A stretch of 40,064 nucleotides of DNA from contig JAKVCD010000008.1 in assembly GCA_022446815.1 (NCBI GenBank), forward strand, positions 27,645 through 67,708, read 5' to 3'. The position numbers were made by a program, and so were the translations under genes. The notes under the pieces are model-generated. The model saw only the letters and a list, made by a program, of their open reading frames with translations. It was not told where the DNA came from and ran no database searches. This document shows, piece by piece, positions 1 through 8,694 of this stretch (its first letter is position 1; each line of letters begins with the position of its first letter). The DNA comes from Planctomycetota bacterium (GTDB lineage: Bacteria > Planctomycetota > UBA1135 > GCA-002686595).

Positions 1-773
1 GAGCCCGACTTGGGCTGGTTCGGAGCGGGCCCCAGCTCGGGCGCGAACTCGTACCAGTTGAAGCTGACGGGGTGGCCCTGGAAGCTCCCTGGCGTGAGCG
101 CCTTCAGGCTGCACGAGGAGTTCCACGGGCCTTGGCTCTCCATGTAGAAGAGCTGGCCGTGCTCGTTCGGGCCGATCCCGCCGGGGCTGCGCAGACCGCT
201 CGCGATGGGGATCGTTCGACCGTCTGGCGTCACCGTCATCGCCCAGCCCCGGAAGAGCGCGCGCGAGTTGTAGGACTGCGAGAGGCCGAGGGCGACGTGG
301 AGGTTGCCCTCCTCATCAAACTTCGAGCCGAAGGCGTACTCGTGGTAGTTCTCATAGCCCCACTCGGCAGAGAGCGCCTCGAAGCGGTCCGCTTCACCGT
401 CCCCGTCGGTGTCCGTAATGCGTGTGAGTTCGCAGCTCTGGGTGACGTAGAAGGCGCCGTCTTTGTACTCGAGGCCAAAGATCTCATCCAAGCCCGTCGC
501 GAAGAGGTGGAAAGAGGGCTCAGGCTTCGCCGCGTCTACCCCGTCCACGATGAAGATGTCGCCGCGTCGCGTGCCGATGGCGACCCGGTCATCAGGCAAG
601 ACATGGAAGGCGCCAGCCTCGACGATCAGCCCCTCCGGGATCGGCAGCTGAACGACTCGGTAGTACTCGCGCTCACGCTTGGCGGTGCCCCAAGTCTCCC
701 CGAGGTCCTCGGCAGCTAGGGGCGCTGCCATGAGCGCGCACGCGAGCAGGCAGCGCTCAACGAAGGAGCTCAT
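1..773 (-). CDS. Secreted PQQ/sugar-dehydrogenase-like beta-propeller protein, C-terminus cut by window edge
   Basis: About 257 N-terminal codons read on the minus strand from an ATG at 773 to the window edge. The N-terminus has a hydrophobic signal-like stretch (LLACALMAAPLAA) followed by a mature start near EDLGETWG. The body carries propeller-type strands such as VLPDDRVAIGTRRGD, the Asp-rich ITDTDGDGEADRF calcium-type loop, and GLRSPGGIGPNEHGQLFYME. This pattern is typical of the soluble glucose/sorbosone dehydrogenase-like propellers (DUF7133 type) common in planctomycetes. The start overlaps the end of the upstream cytochrome gene by 17 bases, so the two are probably co-transcribed and translationally coupled, and the cytochrome may accept electrons from this protein (inference). 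Substrate cannot be told. Confidence 0.75.
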   Translation of the reverse strand, partial: MSSFVERCLLACALMAAPLAAEDLGETWGTAKREREYYRVVQLPIPEGLIVEAGAFHVLPDDRVAIGTRRGDIFIVDGVDAAKPEPSFHLFATGLDEIFGLEYKDGAFYVTQSCELTRITDTDGDGEADRFEALSAEWGYENYHEYAFGSKFDEEGNLHVALGLSQSYNSRALFRGWAMTVTPDGRTIPIASGLRSPGGIGPNEHGQLFYMESQGPWNSSCSLKALTPGSFQGHPVSFNWYEFAPELGPAPNQPKSG

Positions 774-3093
774 AGTCCATCCTCCATATGGTCTGACCAC
801 TGGCATCGGGCGAGAGGAGCAAGAGCAGCTCCTTTTGCGGGTCTTCTTCACCGAAGCTCCGAAGCCTCGTGACACCCTCGGGGAGCGAGAGCTGAAGCTC
901 TGCCGTCTTGAAGACGTTCACTGCCTCCGCCTCACCCACCTCTTCGATCTCACCCGTGAGAACTCGGAACCAGATCGGCTCCCCGCTGCCGAGCGAGAGG
1001 GTCCGGCGGAGCACAGGCCGCTCTCCATCAAGGATCGCGACGCTCTTGTCTTCAACGCTGAGCTCGCCGACCGAGTACATAAAGGTGGGCACCTTCTCCT
1101 CGTCGAAGTAGTAGCCGCCGAAGCGGTAGCCGTGATTTCTCGGGTATTGCGGGTCCGGATTGACCGGATTCTCCTCGTCCATGTATGGCTTGAGCGGCCA
1201 CGGCTCCTCGTCGCTCTTGAGACGATAGAGGGAGAGGTCTTGCGCTAGCCGCACTGGGCGAGCGAGCGGGTTGAAGCCACCCGCGCCCTGCCCATCCCAA
1301 CGCGCAGAGACGAACTCACCACGCCAAAGTCCGGAGAGCGTCCCGTTGTTCGCGTCGAAGGCGTAGCTCAGGCCGCCAGGAAAGCCCACAGCGATCCCGC
1401 GGAAGCCCGCGATGTTGCTGCGACCTCGGTACGTGCGGGTCGTATCCCCTACGAGGAGCTTAGAGCTCACCGAGGTGAGACCTCGCGGGTCTGGAGCAGA
1501 GCGGCCGAGGGAGAGGAAGTACCAGAGCGCGTCGATCTGCTTGTCGGTGTCTCCCTCCAGGATCGTCGAGTGAGACGCGACCCCGCCAGACCACCCCTCC
1601 GGCATGACGATCCCTGGCCGTAGAGACTGCGGCGAGATGACGAATTGCTTGAACCAGCCGAACTGCAGGCGCTCATGCGACGTGATCAGGTCGATCCCCT
1701 TGAACCCCTGCGTCTCCTTACCGTTGAAGTTGTGGCAGGACACGCAAGAGAGGCCCTGCGTACCGAGCAGCTCCCGCCCAGCGTCTCGCGCCACCTCACG
1801 CTCCTTCCCCTCAGGCACTTTGGGAGTGACCGGGTCCATGTGATCGACCCGCTGCAAGAGACCTGGCAGGTGAGAGAGGTTCGCCTCTCCAAACTGTGGC
1901 ATGCGCGTGTCCATGTAGGGCCTGACCTTCTCAGCGTCGAAGAGCACGCGCTGCGTCCACTCCAGATGTAGCTTCGCGCCTGCGAGCGTGAGGTCCGGTG
2001 GGATCCGAGCCTCATCTCCGAGCTCGGGCTCGCTGGTGCCGAAGTAAGCGTCGACGAGAGCGTTGACCCCACCTCGCTCACCGCGCGAGTGACAAGCGAT
2101 GCAGTTGAAGGCGGTGAGGGTCTCGTCGATGCGCGCGTGATCGCTCGGCTCCGCGCGTGGGACCTCGAGCGCGACACGGATCGCAGCACGCTGCGCTTCA
2201 CCTAGCTGATATCGCGGGCTGGGCCCCTGCACCTCCGAGAGGCAGCCCTTGCTCAGATCCAGCTCTCTGCCAGTGGTGACGGGCACAGGCGCATTCATCC
2301 CTTCCAGCGCGTGACAAGAGACGCAGCCTAGCCGCTGAAAGAGCGTACCACCGCGCTCAACCAACGACGCGTCATACACGCCCAAGGCGCCCTCATCCTC
2401 CACGCCGCTATCGAGGAGGTAGCTCGCGATGTCCTCCGCCTCCGAGCGAGTGAGCCCCATGTCAGGCATCCGGCCTGCGGGGCGAACGCGCAGCGGCTGG
2501 AAGAGGAAGTCTGAGAGAGAGGCGAGGCTGTACTTCTCGGGGACGTGCGTGAGCCCCACTACGCTGGCGCCGAGCGCGGGGACCTCCCCACCCTCTGTCG
2601 CAGGCTCTCCTGGCTGGTGACACGCGACGCAGCCGACAGAGTGAAAGAGCTTGCTCCCCCGCCGCGTCCGCGCCGATTCGATCGGCTCGGACAAGAATTC
2701 GAAGCTGGAGCGAGCGGAGAGGAAGGCCGTGAGCGCATCGACGGCCGCCTCGCGCTCCTCTCTGCCTAGAGACGTGAGCACGTCTGGCATCTTCCCGCCG
2801 GGGTGCGCCTGGGCGGGGTCGCTCAGCAGGGCGCGCAAGTGGCGAGGCGAGATCCGCCACGCGGCCTCATCTAATCGCGGCGCGGGGGGCGCAGCCTCAC
2901 CGCTGATCCCTTCATGGCAAGCTGCGCAGCGCAGCTCTCGCACGAGGAGCGCCCCCTCAGCGGCCTGACTCAGGGCGTGCTCGCCAGCGAGCCCCGGCAC
3001 CGTGACGTCTGCCCGCGCGCTGGCAGCGATGAGGAGCAGCCCGACGGCGTAAGAGGCCAGCTCCGATCTCCTGCAGCTCGTGCGAAGCTCCAT
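757..3093 (-). CDS. Secreted multi-domain c-type cytochrome with five CxxCH motifs
   Basis: About 778 residues from an ATG at 3093. This start is preferred over an in-frame one 27 codons upstream because it opens directly on a signal peptide (MELRTSCRRS, then AVGLLLIAASARA) and avoids overlap with the divergent esterase. Five heme-attachment motifs are visible: CAACH (56-60), CVACH (155-159), CVSCH (257-261), CIACH (331-335) and CVSCH (450-454). Candidate axial Met residues lie in the KMPDVL, RMPDMG and RMPQFG segments. The last ~270 residues are beta-rich with no CxxCH and are not recognised. It probably moves electrons in the periplasm from the overlapping dehydrogenase-like gene downstream. 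Cytochrome identity is clear; partner and substrate are inferred. Confidence 0.88.
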   Translation of the reverse strand: MELRTSCRRSELASYAVGLLLIAASARADVTVPGLAGEHALSQAAEGALLVRELRCAACHEGISGEAAPPAPRLDEAAWRISPRHLRALLSDPAQAHPGGKMPDVLTSLGREEREAAVDALTAFLSARSSFEFLSEPIESARTRRGSKLFHSVGCVACHQPGEPATEGGEVPALGASVVGLTHVPEKYSLASLSDFLFQPLRVRPAGRMPDMGLTRSEAEDIASYLLDSGVEDEGALGVYDASLVERGGTLFQRLGCVSCHALEGMNAPVPVTTGRELDLSKGCLSEVQGPSPRYQLGEAQRAAIRVALEVPRAEPSDHARIDETLTAFNCIACHSRGERGGVNALVDAYFGTSEPELGDEARIPPDLTLAGAKLHLEWTQRVLFDAEKVRPYMDTRMPQFGEANLSHLPGLLQRVDHMDPVTPKVPEGKEREVARDAGRELLGTQGLSCVSCHNFNGKETQGFKGIDLITSHERLQFGWFKQFVISPQSLRPGIVMPEGWSGGVASHSTILEGDTDKQIDALWYFLSLGRSAPDPRGLTSVSSKLLVGDTTRTYRGRSNIAGFRGIAVGFPGGLSYAFDANNGTLSGLWRGEFVSARWDGQGAGGFNPLARPVRLAQDLSLYRLKSDEEPWPLKPYMDEENPVNPDPQYPRNHGYRFGGYYFDEEKVPTFMYSVGELSVEDKSVAILDGERPVLRRTLSLGSGEPIWFRVLTGEIEEVGEAEAVNVFKTAELQLSLPEGVTRLRSFGEEDPQKELLLLLSPDASGQTIWRMDYELLR

Positions 3094-3140
3094 CAGCACA
3101 ATGTACAGCCCATCCCCCCGATTGCGCGTACGATGAACAC

Positions 3141-4424
3141 ATGAAGTCCGGACTGTGCTTTCTGCGGAGGGCATGCTGCCTCACAGCCCTCGCCCTCGCC
3201 GCCCCCGATGCGAGCGCCGACCAGCTCATCCAGGTCGACGCAGGGCGCGGTCCGGTCAAGGTCTACTTCCCTAGCTCTTACGACCCCGCTGAGCCGCTGC
3301 CATTGATCATGGCCCTGCACGGATACACGAGCAATGGGGCCACTTGTGAGTCTCGCTTTAAGCTGCGACAGCACGTAGACAGCCGGCGCTTCATCTATTT
3401 CACCCCAGAAGGCACAACCAATAACGATGGCTGGCAATTTTGGAATGGGACAGACGTCTGTTGTGACTATCAGGGGAGCGGCGTAGACGACAGCACCTAC
3501 CTCCGAAGCCTGATCACTCAGATCCGCGGTCTGCTCAATGTGGATCCGCTCCGCATCACCTCCGTGGGATACTCAAACGGCGGCTTCATGAGTCACCGCC
3601 TCGCCTGCGAGGCGCCGGGGCTCTTTGCATCCATCGTCAGCTACGCTGGGCTCAACTGGCAAGACCCCGCGAGCTGCCCCGCTGACCAGCCTGTGCACGT
3701 CCTGCAGATCCATGGGACAGAAGATGAAATCATCCCTTACTCCATGGAACCCAACCTCGGGGCGTTGAGCTCTGCCGAACACTGGGCCGCGGTCGCCGGC
3801 TGCGACGTGAACCCGGACTCCTCGCTCTCAAATATCGATCTCAACCCGACTATCTCAGGCGCTGAGACTACACGCGCTCGCTGGGCCGGCTGTAATCCGA
3901 ACGGCTCAGCTGAGCTGTGGACGATCTGGGGTGGGCAGCATGAGTTCATCTTCGTCTCCAACTTCAGCACCCTGCTCCTCGACTGGATCGAGGCCCGCCC
4001 GAAGCAAGAGATGGCAACGAGCTACTGCCAGGCCGGCCCAAACTCCATGGCCAGTGATGGAGCCCAGCTAGAGCTCCGGGGCTACCCCTCCTTCTCCTCT
4101 AGCGGGCTAGCTCTGCGCGCGAGCCTCGTCCCGCAGGGCCAGTTCGGTATCTTCTTCGCGGGCGTCAACCGGCAAGACCCGCCGGTCTCCTTTGGCAATG
4201 GCTACCGTTGTGTGGAGCTGAACGGTCTGCGGCGACTCGCTCCTGCGGTTCAAGTGAATAACTGGGAGGCGTCGAGAGCACTGGATCTAAGCGAGTCCGC
4301 GCTCTCGAGCTTTAGCCCCGGCGAGACTGGGTACTTCCAGTTCTGGTATCGAGACCCCAACGACCCGAACGGCAGCGCCGGCTTCAACTTGAGCCACGGC
4401 CTCGAGGTCAGCTTCTGGCCTTAG
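3141..4424 (+). CDS. Secreted PHB-depolymerase/feruloyl-esterase-type hydrolase with C-terminal WYRD domain
   Basis: 427 residues with an N-terminal signal peptide (cleavage likely after DASA, about residue 26). An alpha/beta hydrolase domain spans about 30-285: oxyanion region MALHGYTSNG (57-66), nucleophile elbow GYSNG with Ser145, likely Asp195 in HGTEDEIIPY, and His267 in GGQHEF. This is the layout of the extracellular esterase family that includes poly(3-hydroxybutyrate) depolymerases, LpqC-like and feruloyl esterases. Residues ~291-427 form a second domain ending in FQFWYRDP and FNLSHGLEVSF, shared with four other secreted proteins in this window. It is the short form, opening with SYCQAGPNS rather than the FCFGDG/CPCGN start. 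Exact ester substrate is unknown. It stands alone, divergent from the cytochrome operon. Confidence 0.85.
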   Translation: MKSGLCFLRRACCLTALALAAPDASADQLIQVDAGRGPVKVYFPSSYDPAEPLPLIMALHGYTSNGATCESRFKLRQHVDSRRFIYFTPEGTTNNDGWQFWNGTDVCCDYQGSGVDDSTYLRSLITQIRGLLNVDPLRITSVGYSNGGFMSHRLACEAPGLFASIVSYAGLNWQDPASCPADQPVHVLQIHGTEDEIIPYSMEPNLGALSSAEHWAAVAGCDVNPDSSLSNIDLNPTISGAETTRARWAGCNPNGSAELWTIWGGQHEFIFVSNFSTLLLDWIEARPKQEMATSYCQAGPNSMASDGAQLELRGYPSFSSSGLALRASLVPQGQFGIFFAGVNRQDPPVSFGNGYRCVELNGLRRLAPAVQVNNWEASRALDLSESALSSFSPGETGYFQFWYRDPNDPNGSAGFNLSHGLEVSFWP

Positions 4425-4665
4425 GCCGCGACGAGCTCGAGCACAGAAGCTCTTCAAAGATCGAGGGAGGTCGCGCTTCCCCCCTTGAGCGCAATGATTC
4501 GCCGTCCTAATCCAAACGTCTGAGGAGATAGCCAAGGTCTCAGCTTGGGCAGAGCCATTTCTTACTCATTCTCGATCTAGTCCTCTATCCCTGTGGGCGC
4601 GCTGACGCCAAAATAAGGACCCGTATCCGCACCCCCTTTACAGACTGACCTCGACCACTCCATCC

Positions 4666-6171
4666 ATGAGAATCCTCCTCGTCCAACCTGCCCCTTTTGA
4701 GTGCGGTCGAATCGGCCTGGAGAACGCGCTCTGGATGAGTGAGCCGGGCGCTCTGACCGCGATCGCAGCTTGTGTAGAAGACGAGCATGAGGTGCGCATC
4801 ATTGACATGCGCCTCGAAGAGGCGGACGTCCTCCCCCGCGTCCTCGCATCGTTCAAGCCCGACCTCGTCGGTGTCACCTGCATGACTACGGACGCCTATC
4901 AGGCTCAAGCGGTCCTGCACTGCGCCAAGTCAATCCTCGGTGAACAGGTCTTCACACTCCTCGGAGGTCACCACCCCACCTTGGTGCCTGGGGAGCATGA
5001 CTACGAGTACATCGACGCCATCTGTATCGGCGAGGGTGAGGACACCTTCACTGAGCTCGTAGCCCACCTCGCAGGGGGCGGCGACCCCAACGACCTACAC
5101 GCGATCGACGGCCTCGCCTTCCGCAGCGGTGACGCACAGATCCAGACGAGCAAGCGCTCACAGGCTCGCGAGCTCGACACCTTCCCTGCCCCCGCAAGGC
5201 ACCTCCTAGACGCCTACAAGGGTCAGTACTTCTTCGCCTCTGCCATAAACATGGCGGCGATTCAAACCAGCCGCGGCTGCGCCTTCGACTGCAACTTCTG
5301 CGCGATCTGGGAGTTCTACGAGAAGAAGGTGCGCTTCCTCTCCTCTAAGGCGATCGCTGATCGCATGGAGGAGTGTGAGGAGCCCTTCATCTTCTTCCTC
5401 GACGACAACTTCCTGACGCGGCCCAAGCGCTTGGAGGAGCTCTGCGATGAGATCGAGCGGCGGAACATCAAGAAGTACTGGATGATCCAAGGGCGCACCG
5501 ACTTCGTCGTCGAGAACCCCGAGCTCATGAAGCGCATGCGCGACTGCGGCCTGATGATGGTCCTCTCCGGCTTTGAGACAAATGACGCCGGCACGCTCGA
5601 GTCACTCAAGAAAGACAACACGCGCGAGAACAACCTCAAGGCCGCGAAGCTCTTGAACGACCTCTCCATCATCACGACGGGGATCTTCATGGCGCACCCC
5701 GACTTCGAAGCTCAAGACTTCGAAGACCTCTACGCTGCGATCAACGAGATGAAGATCACCATCCCGCTGGTCGTTATCCACATGCCCCTCCCCGGTACTC
5801 AGAGCTGGAGAGAGAACAAGGACAGCCTCCTCACCGAGGACGCGCGCTTCTTCGATCTCCTGCACGCTGTCGTCCCGACCAAGCTCCCGCGTCGAGAGTT
5901 TTATGAGCGCTATGCGGCATGGAATGAGTCCACCGAGGCCTCAATCGACAGCTCGCTCTCGATGCGCTTCATGGCCAGACGTCCTCGCCTCATGATGGCC
6001 ATGCGACCTGGGATGAAGCTCTTCGGTGAGCGTCGTGAGGTCCTGCGAAAGGCCCTCAACGATCCGGAGAACTACCTACGAGACGAGGATGAGATCATCG
6101 GAGAGCTCCCGATCGCAGCGCAGCGCGCTAGCGAGAGTGTTGCCCGTGAGACCGAAGGAGTGACAGTCTGA
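4666..6171 (+). CDS. B12-binding-domain radical SAM enzyme (first of pair)
   Basis: 501 residues. Residues 1-~140 look like a Rossmann-type cobalamin-binding domain (MRILLVQPAP, VGVTCMT, LLGGHHPTLVPGE, ICIGEGE). A radical SAM barrel follows, with the [4Fe-4S] cysteines in RGCAFDCNFC (Cys205, Cys209, Cys212) and FIFFLDDNFLTRPKR further on. The classical DxHxxG base-off histidine motif is not apparent (IIDMRLEE instead), as in many class B enzymes. No signal peptide, so cytoplasmic. It is the first gene of a tight operon: the next gene begins one base after its stop, and a second B12-radical SAM gene follows. Such enzymes do radical methylations, ring contractions or cyclisations; the substrate here is unknown. 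No strong Shine-Dalgarno sequence precedes the start. Confidence 0.88.
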   Translation: MRILLVQPAPFECGRIGLENALWMSEPGALTAIAACVEDEHEVRIIDMRLEEADVLPRVLASFKPDLVGVTCMTTDAYQAQAVLHCAKSILGEQVFTLLGGHHPTLVPGEHDYEYIDAICIGEGEDTFTELVAHLAGGGDPNDLHAIDGLAFRSGDAQIQTSKRSQARELDTFPAPARHLLDAYKGQYFFASAINMAAIQTSRGCAFDCNFCAIWEFYEKKVRFLSSKAIADRMEECEEPFIFFLDDNFLTRPKRLEELCDEIERRNIKKYWMIQGRTDFVVENPELMKRMRDCGLMMVLSGFETNDAGTLESLKKDNTRENNLKAAKLLNDLSIITTGIFMAHPDFEAQDFEDLYAAINEMKITIPLVVIHMPLPGTQSWRENKDSLLTEDARFFDLLHAVVPTKLPRREFYERYAAWNESTEASIDSSLSMRFMARRPRLMMAMRPGMKLFGERREVLRKALNDPENYLRDEDEIIGELPIAAQRASESVARETEGVTV

Positions 6172-6172
6172 A

Positions 6173-7090
6173 ATGAGCACGATCCTGATTGAGAAAGAAG
6201 AGCCGGTCATTGAGGCCGAAGAGACCGAGATGGAGCTCTCGCCCTGGCTCGCGGAGCTGCGCGACGAGGTCGCAGCACATCCGGGCGTGAATCACCTCCT
6301 GCTCTCTCGTCTGCGCACGGGTCGATACACCAAGGGTGACTACAGGGTCTTCGGCCTGCAGCACTACCCCATGGTCGGCACCTTCACTCGCTACATGGAG
6401 CTCCTGCTCCTGAGGGCTCCTTCTTCTGAGCAGAAGCTCTGGCTCGCGAAGGTCCTCGTCGACGAGTACGGCGAGGGGTCCGACGGCGAAGATCACGCCT
6501 CCCTCTACCTCAAGTACCTCTACTCCATGGGGGTTGAGCCAGGTGAAGAAGAGTCAACTCCGCTCTGCACCGCGGTGTGGGAGTTCATCGGCAACCACCT
6601 CCGCATCTGCAGAGAGGAGCCCTTCCTCGTCGGGCTAGGTGCCCTCGGTCCCGGCCACGAGTGGGCGATCCCGAAGATGTTCCACAAGATCATCCCGGGC
6701 CTTGAGCGCGCTGGGATGAGCTATGACGACCGCCTCTACTTTGACCTTCACACGGAGCAAGACATCGATCACGCGAACTGGATGAGTGAAGCCCTCGAGC
6801 AGCTCGGCCAAGACGATGAAGCCCGTGCGCAGGTTCGCCGAGGCGCGCTGCTCTCCCTCGGCGCGCGCTTCCGCTTCTGGACGGGTATTGAGCGCTGCGT
6901 CGTAGCGAGGCGACAGCCGCACTCCGTTGACGCTGTGCGGCGTGGACTCCTCGGCCGCCGCCGGCCTGATCGCGAAGAGAGCCCTGGTAATCGACAGGAG
7001 CTCTTCCAAGCGATTCAAGACAACTGGTCAGGCAAAGACTGGCCCGTACGACTCCCCAGCGACTCCGAGCTTTTGGAGGTCTCCCAATGA
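6173..7090 (+). CDS. Heme-oxygenase-like diiron oxidase (HDO / iron-containing redox enzyme family)
   Basis: 305 residues, all-helical appearance and no signal peptide. Likely metal ligands sit in the family's characteristic spots: Glu98 in VDEYGEG, His108 in EDHASLY, Glu163 in GPGHEWAIP, and His193, Asp197 and His200 in DLHTEQDIDHANWM. This is the pattern of the heme-oxygenase-fold non-heme diiron enzymes (UndA, BesC, SznF and CADD are characterised relatives), which use O2 for C-C cleavage, N-oxygenation or similar chemistry. Sandwiched between two B12-radical SAM genes: one-base gap upstream, ATGA overlap downstream. The last ~65 residues (after GARFRFWTGIER) are Arg-rich and longer than a typical family C-terminus, so a lineage tail or a sequence error is possible. 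Reaction and substrate unknown. Confidence 0.82.
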   Translation: MSTILIEKEEPVIEAEETEMELSPWLAELRDEVAAHPGVNHLLLSRLRTGRYTKGDYRVFGLQHYPMVGTFTRYMELLLLRAPSSEQKLWLAKVLVDEYGEGSDGEDHASLYLKYLYSMGVEPGEEESTPLCTAVWEFIGNHLRICREEPFLVGLGALGPGHEWAIPKMFHKIIPGLERAGMSYDDRLYFDLHTEQDIDHANWMSEALEQLGQDDEARAQVRRGALLSLGARFRFWTGIERCVVARRQPHSVDAVRRGLLGRRRPDREESPGNRQELFQAIQDNWSGKDWPVRLPSDSELLEVSQ

Positions 7091-8694
7091 AGATCCTCTT
7101 TGTAGCCACGAAGAAGAACATGGACGACACGGAGCGCGAGCTCTACGAGATGGATCTCATGAACGAGGTCCTCGGTTTCGAACGCTCGCTCCTCGACCTC
7201 GGCCTCCTCACGATCCTCGGCGGGACCCCCGACAAGTACGAGGTGTCTCTACAGGACGAGTACCTCGCTCCCATCGACTATGACGAGCCTTGCGACATCG
7301 TCGCGCTGTCTGCCAAGACCTCGTGCTCGATCCGCGCCTATGCGGTCGCTGACGAGTTCCGGCGGCGCGGGAAGAAGGTCGTGCTCGGCGGGATCCACGC
7401 GTCGCTCCTCCCGGACGAGGCCCTCGAGCACGTTGACCACGTCGTCTTAGGCGAGGCTGAGGCCACTTGGCCGCAGTTCCTCGAAGAGTTTGAGCGCGGT
7501 GAGGCCTCTCGTTGCTATGACGCTCCGGCCTTCCCCGACATGGGGACGATCCCGGATCCCGGCTACGCAGACATAGACCCGGCGCGCTTCCTCTTCCACC
7601 AGCTCCAGACCACTCGCGGCTGCCCCTTCAAGTGCCGCTTCTGCTCTGTCCCCGACATCTCAGGTCAGGCCTTCCGCTTCAAGCCGGTAGACCGCGTCGT
7701 CGAGGAGATCCGGAACATGCCGCGCCGCGGGCCGCTCGTGGAGCGGATGAAGGCGCTCTACATGGTGGATGACAACTTCATCAGCAGGACGAAGTACACA
7801 CAGGAGCTCCTCGAGACTCTGATCCCCCTGCGCAAGAAGGGAGAGATCCCGGACTGGTCTGCGGAGACGACGCTCAACGTGGCGACTGACGAGAAGCTCC
7901 TCGATCTCTTCCAAGAGGCGGGTTGCACCACGCTCATCATCGGCTTCGAGTCCGTCTCACAGGAGACCCTCAAGTCCATGGAGAAGGGCGTCAACTTCTG
8001 CCTCTCTTTCCAAGAGGCGACTGAGCGCATCCACCAGCGCGGCATGTCTATCGTCGGCAACTTCATCGTGGGTTTCGATACGGATACGCTCTCTGTGTTC
8101 AAGGACACGCGAGACTTCGTCTTCGAGAACAACATCCTCTACCCCTTCTTCAGCATCCTCGCCCCCATGCCGGGGACAGATCTGCACGAAGAGTTCAAGC
8201 GTGAGGGGCGGCTCGACCACTTCGACTGGTCACGCTATGACACGCGCCACGTGATCTTCGATCCGAAGCACATGTCACGTGAGCAGCTCATGGACGGCTA
8301 CGCATGGCTCTATGAGCAGTGTTACACCTCTGACGCCGCACTCGCGAACCTCAAGCGCTTCTGGCACCGCAAGGAACGTCCTGCCTCCGGGCTCTTGGAG
8401 CGCATGTACCTGCGCTACAAGCTCTCGCGCAGCAAGCTCATCACCCCGTCCGGCCGCGCCTTCGCTGACCGTGCCTTTGGGCTCCGCAAGGAGACCGGCA
8501 AGGTCGATGTCGCGCAGCTCCTCTACTACCTGGACTCAGGTCACTTCGCCGAGTTCCTCCACCGCTTCCGCTCGGACAGCTACTCCGAGAACTCTGCCAT
8601 CTTCGAGGCTGGTGGCGCGGAGGACGGAGAGGTCCAGATGCAGTGGGAGGACAAGCGCGTGACGCGACGGGCCGCCGCGCTGGCGGGCTCCTAG
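7087..8694 (+). CDS. B12-binding-domain radical SAM enzyme (second of pair)
   Basis: 535 residues. N-terminal cobalamin-binding-type domain (MKILFVATKK, VALSAKTSCS, VVLGGIHASLLPDEAL, VVLGEAEATW), then the radical SAM cluster motif RGCPFKCRFC (Cys179, Cys183, Cys186) and YMVDDNFISRTKYT. The C-terminal part (APMPGTDLHEEFKREGRLDHFDW) resembles the DUF4070 region of the BchE/HpnP-like class. It overlaps the HDO gene by ATGA (7087-7090), which predicts translational coupling, and shares the overall plan of the first radical SAM gene without being a close copy. It ends at a CTAG shared with the stop of the convergent peptidase gene, so no terminator fits between them. The pathway is unknown; a tailoring or ring-forming step is a reasonable guess. 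Confidence 0.88.
   Translation: MKILFVATKKNMDDTERELYEMDLMNEVLGFERSLLDLGLLTILGGTPDKYEVSLQDEYLAPIDYDEPCDIVALSAKTSCSIRAYAVADEFRRRGKKVVLGGIHASLLPDEALEHVDHVVLGEAEATWPQFLEEFERGEASRCYDAPAFPDMGTIPDPGYADIDPARFLFHQLQTTRGCPFKCRFCSVPDISGQAFRFKPVDRVVEEIRNMPRRGPLVERMKALYMVDDNFISRTKYTQELLETLIPLRKKGEIPDWSAETTLNVATDEKLLDLFQEAGCTTLIIGFESVSQETLKSMEKGVNFCLSFQEATERIHQRGMSIVGNFIVGFDTDTLSVFKDTRDFVFENNILYPFFSILAPMPGTDLHEEFKREGRLDHFDWSRYDTRHVIFDPKHMSREQLMDGYAWLYEQCYTSDAALANLKRFWHRKERPASGLLERMYLRYKLSRSKLITPSGRAFADRAFGLRKETGKVDVAQLLYYLDSGHFAEFLHRFRSDSYSENSAIFEAGGAEDGEVQMQWEDKRVTRRAAALAGS

Noticed and set aside
72..719. Plus-strand 215-codon frame at the left edge
   Set aside because: Antisense to the dehydrogenase-like gene, which has a signal peptide, propeller motifs and a coupled start; the frame is a high-GC shadow.
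4425..4665. Cobalamin riboswitch before the B12-radical SAM operon
   Set aside because: I see only a 5-bp hairpin (CCAAG/CTTGG near 4532-4548) and no B12-box-like sequence.
6927..7283. Plus-strand 118-codon frame spanning the HDO/radical SAM junction
   Set aside because: Overlaps the start of the well-supported second radical SAM gene in another frame and shows no motif.
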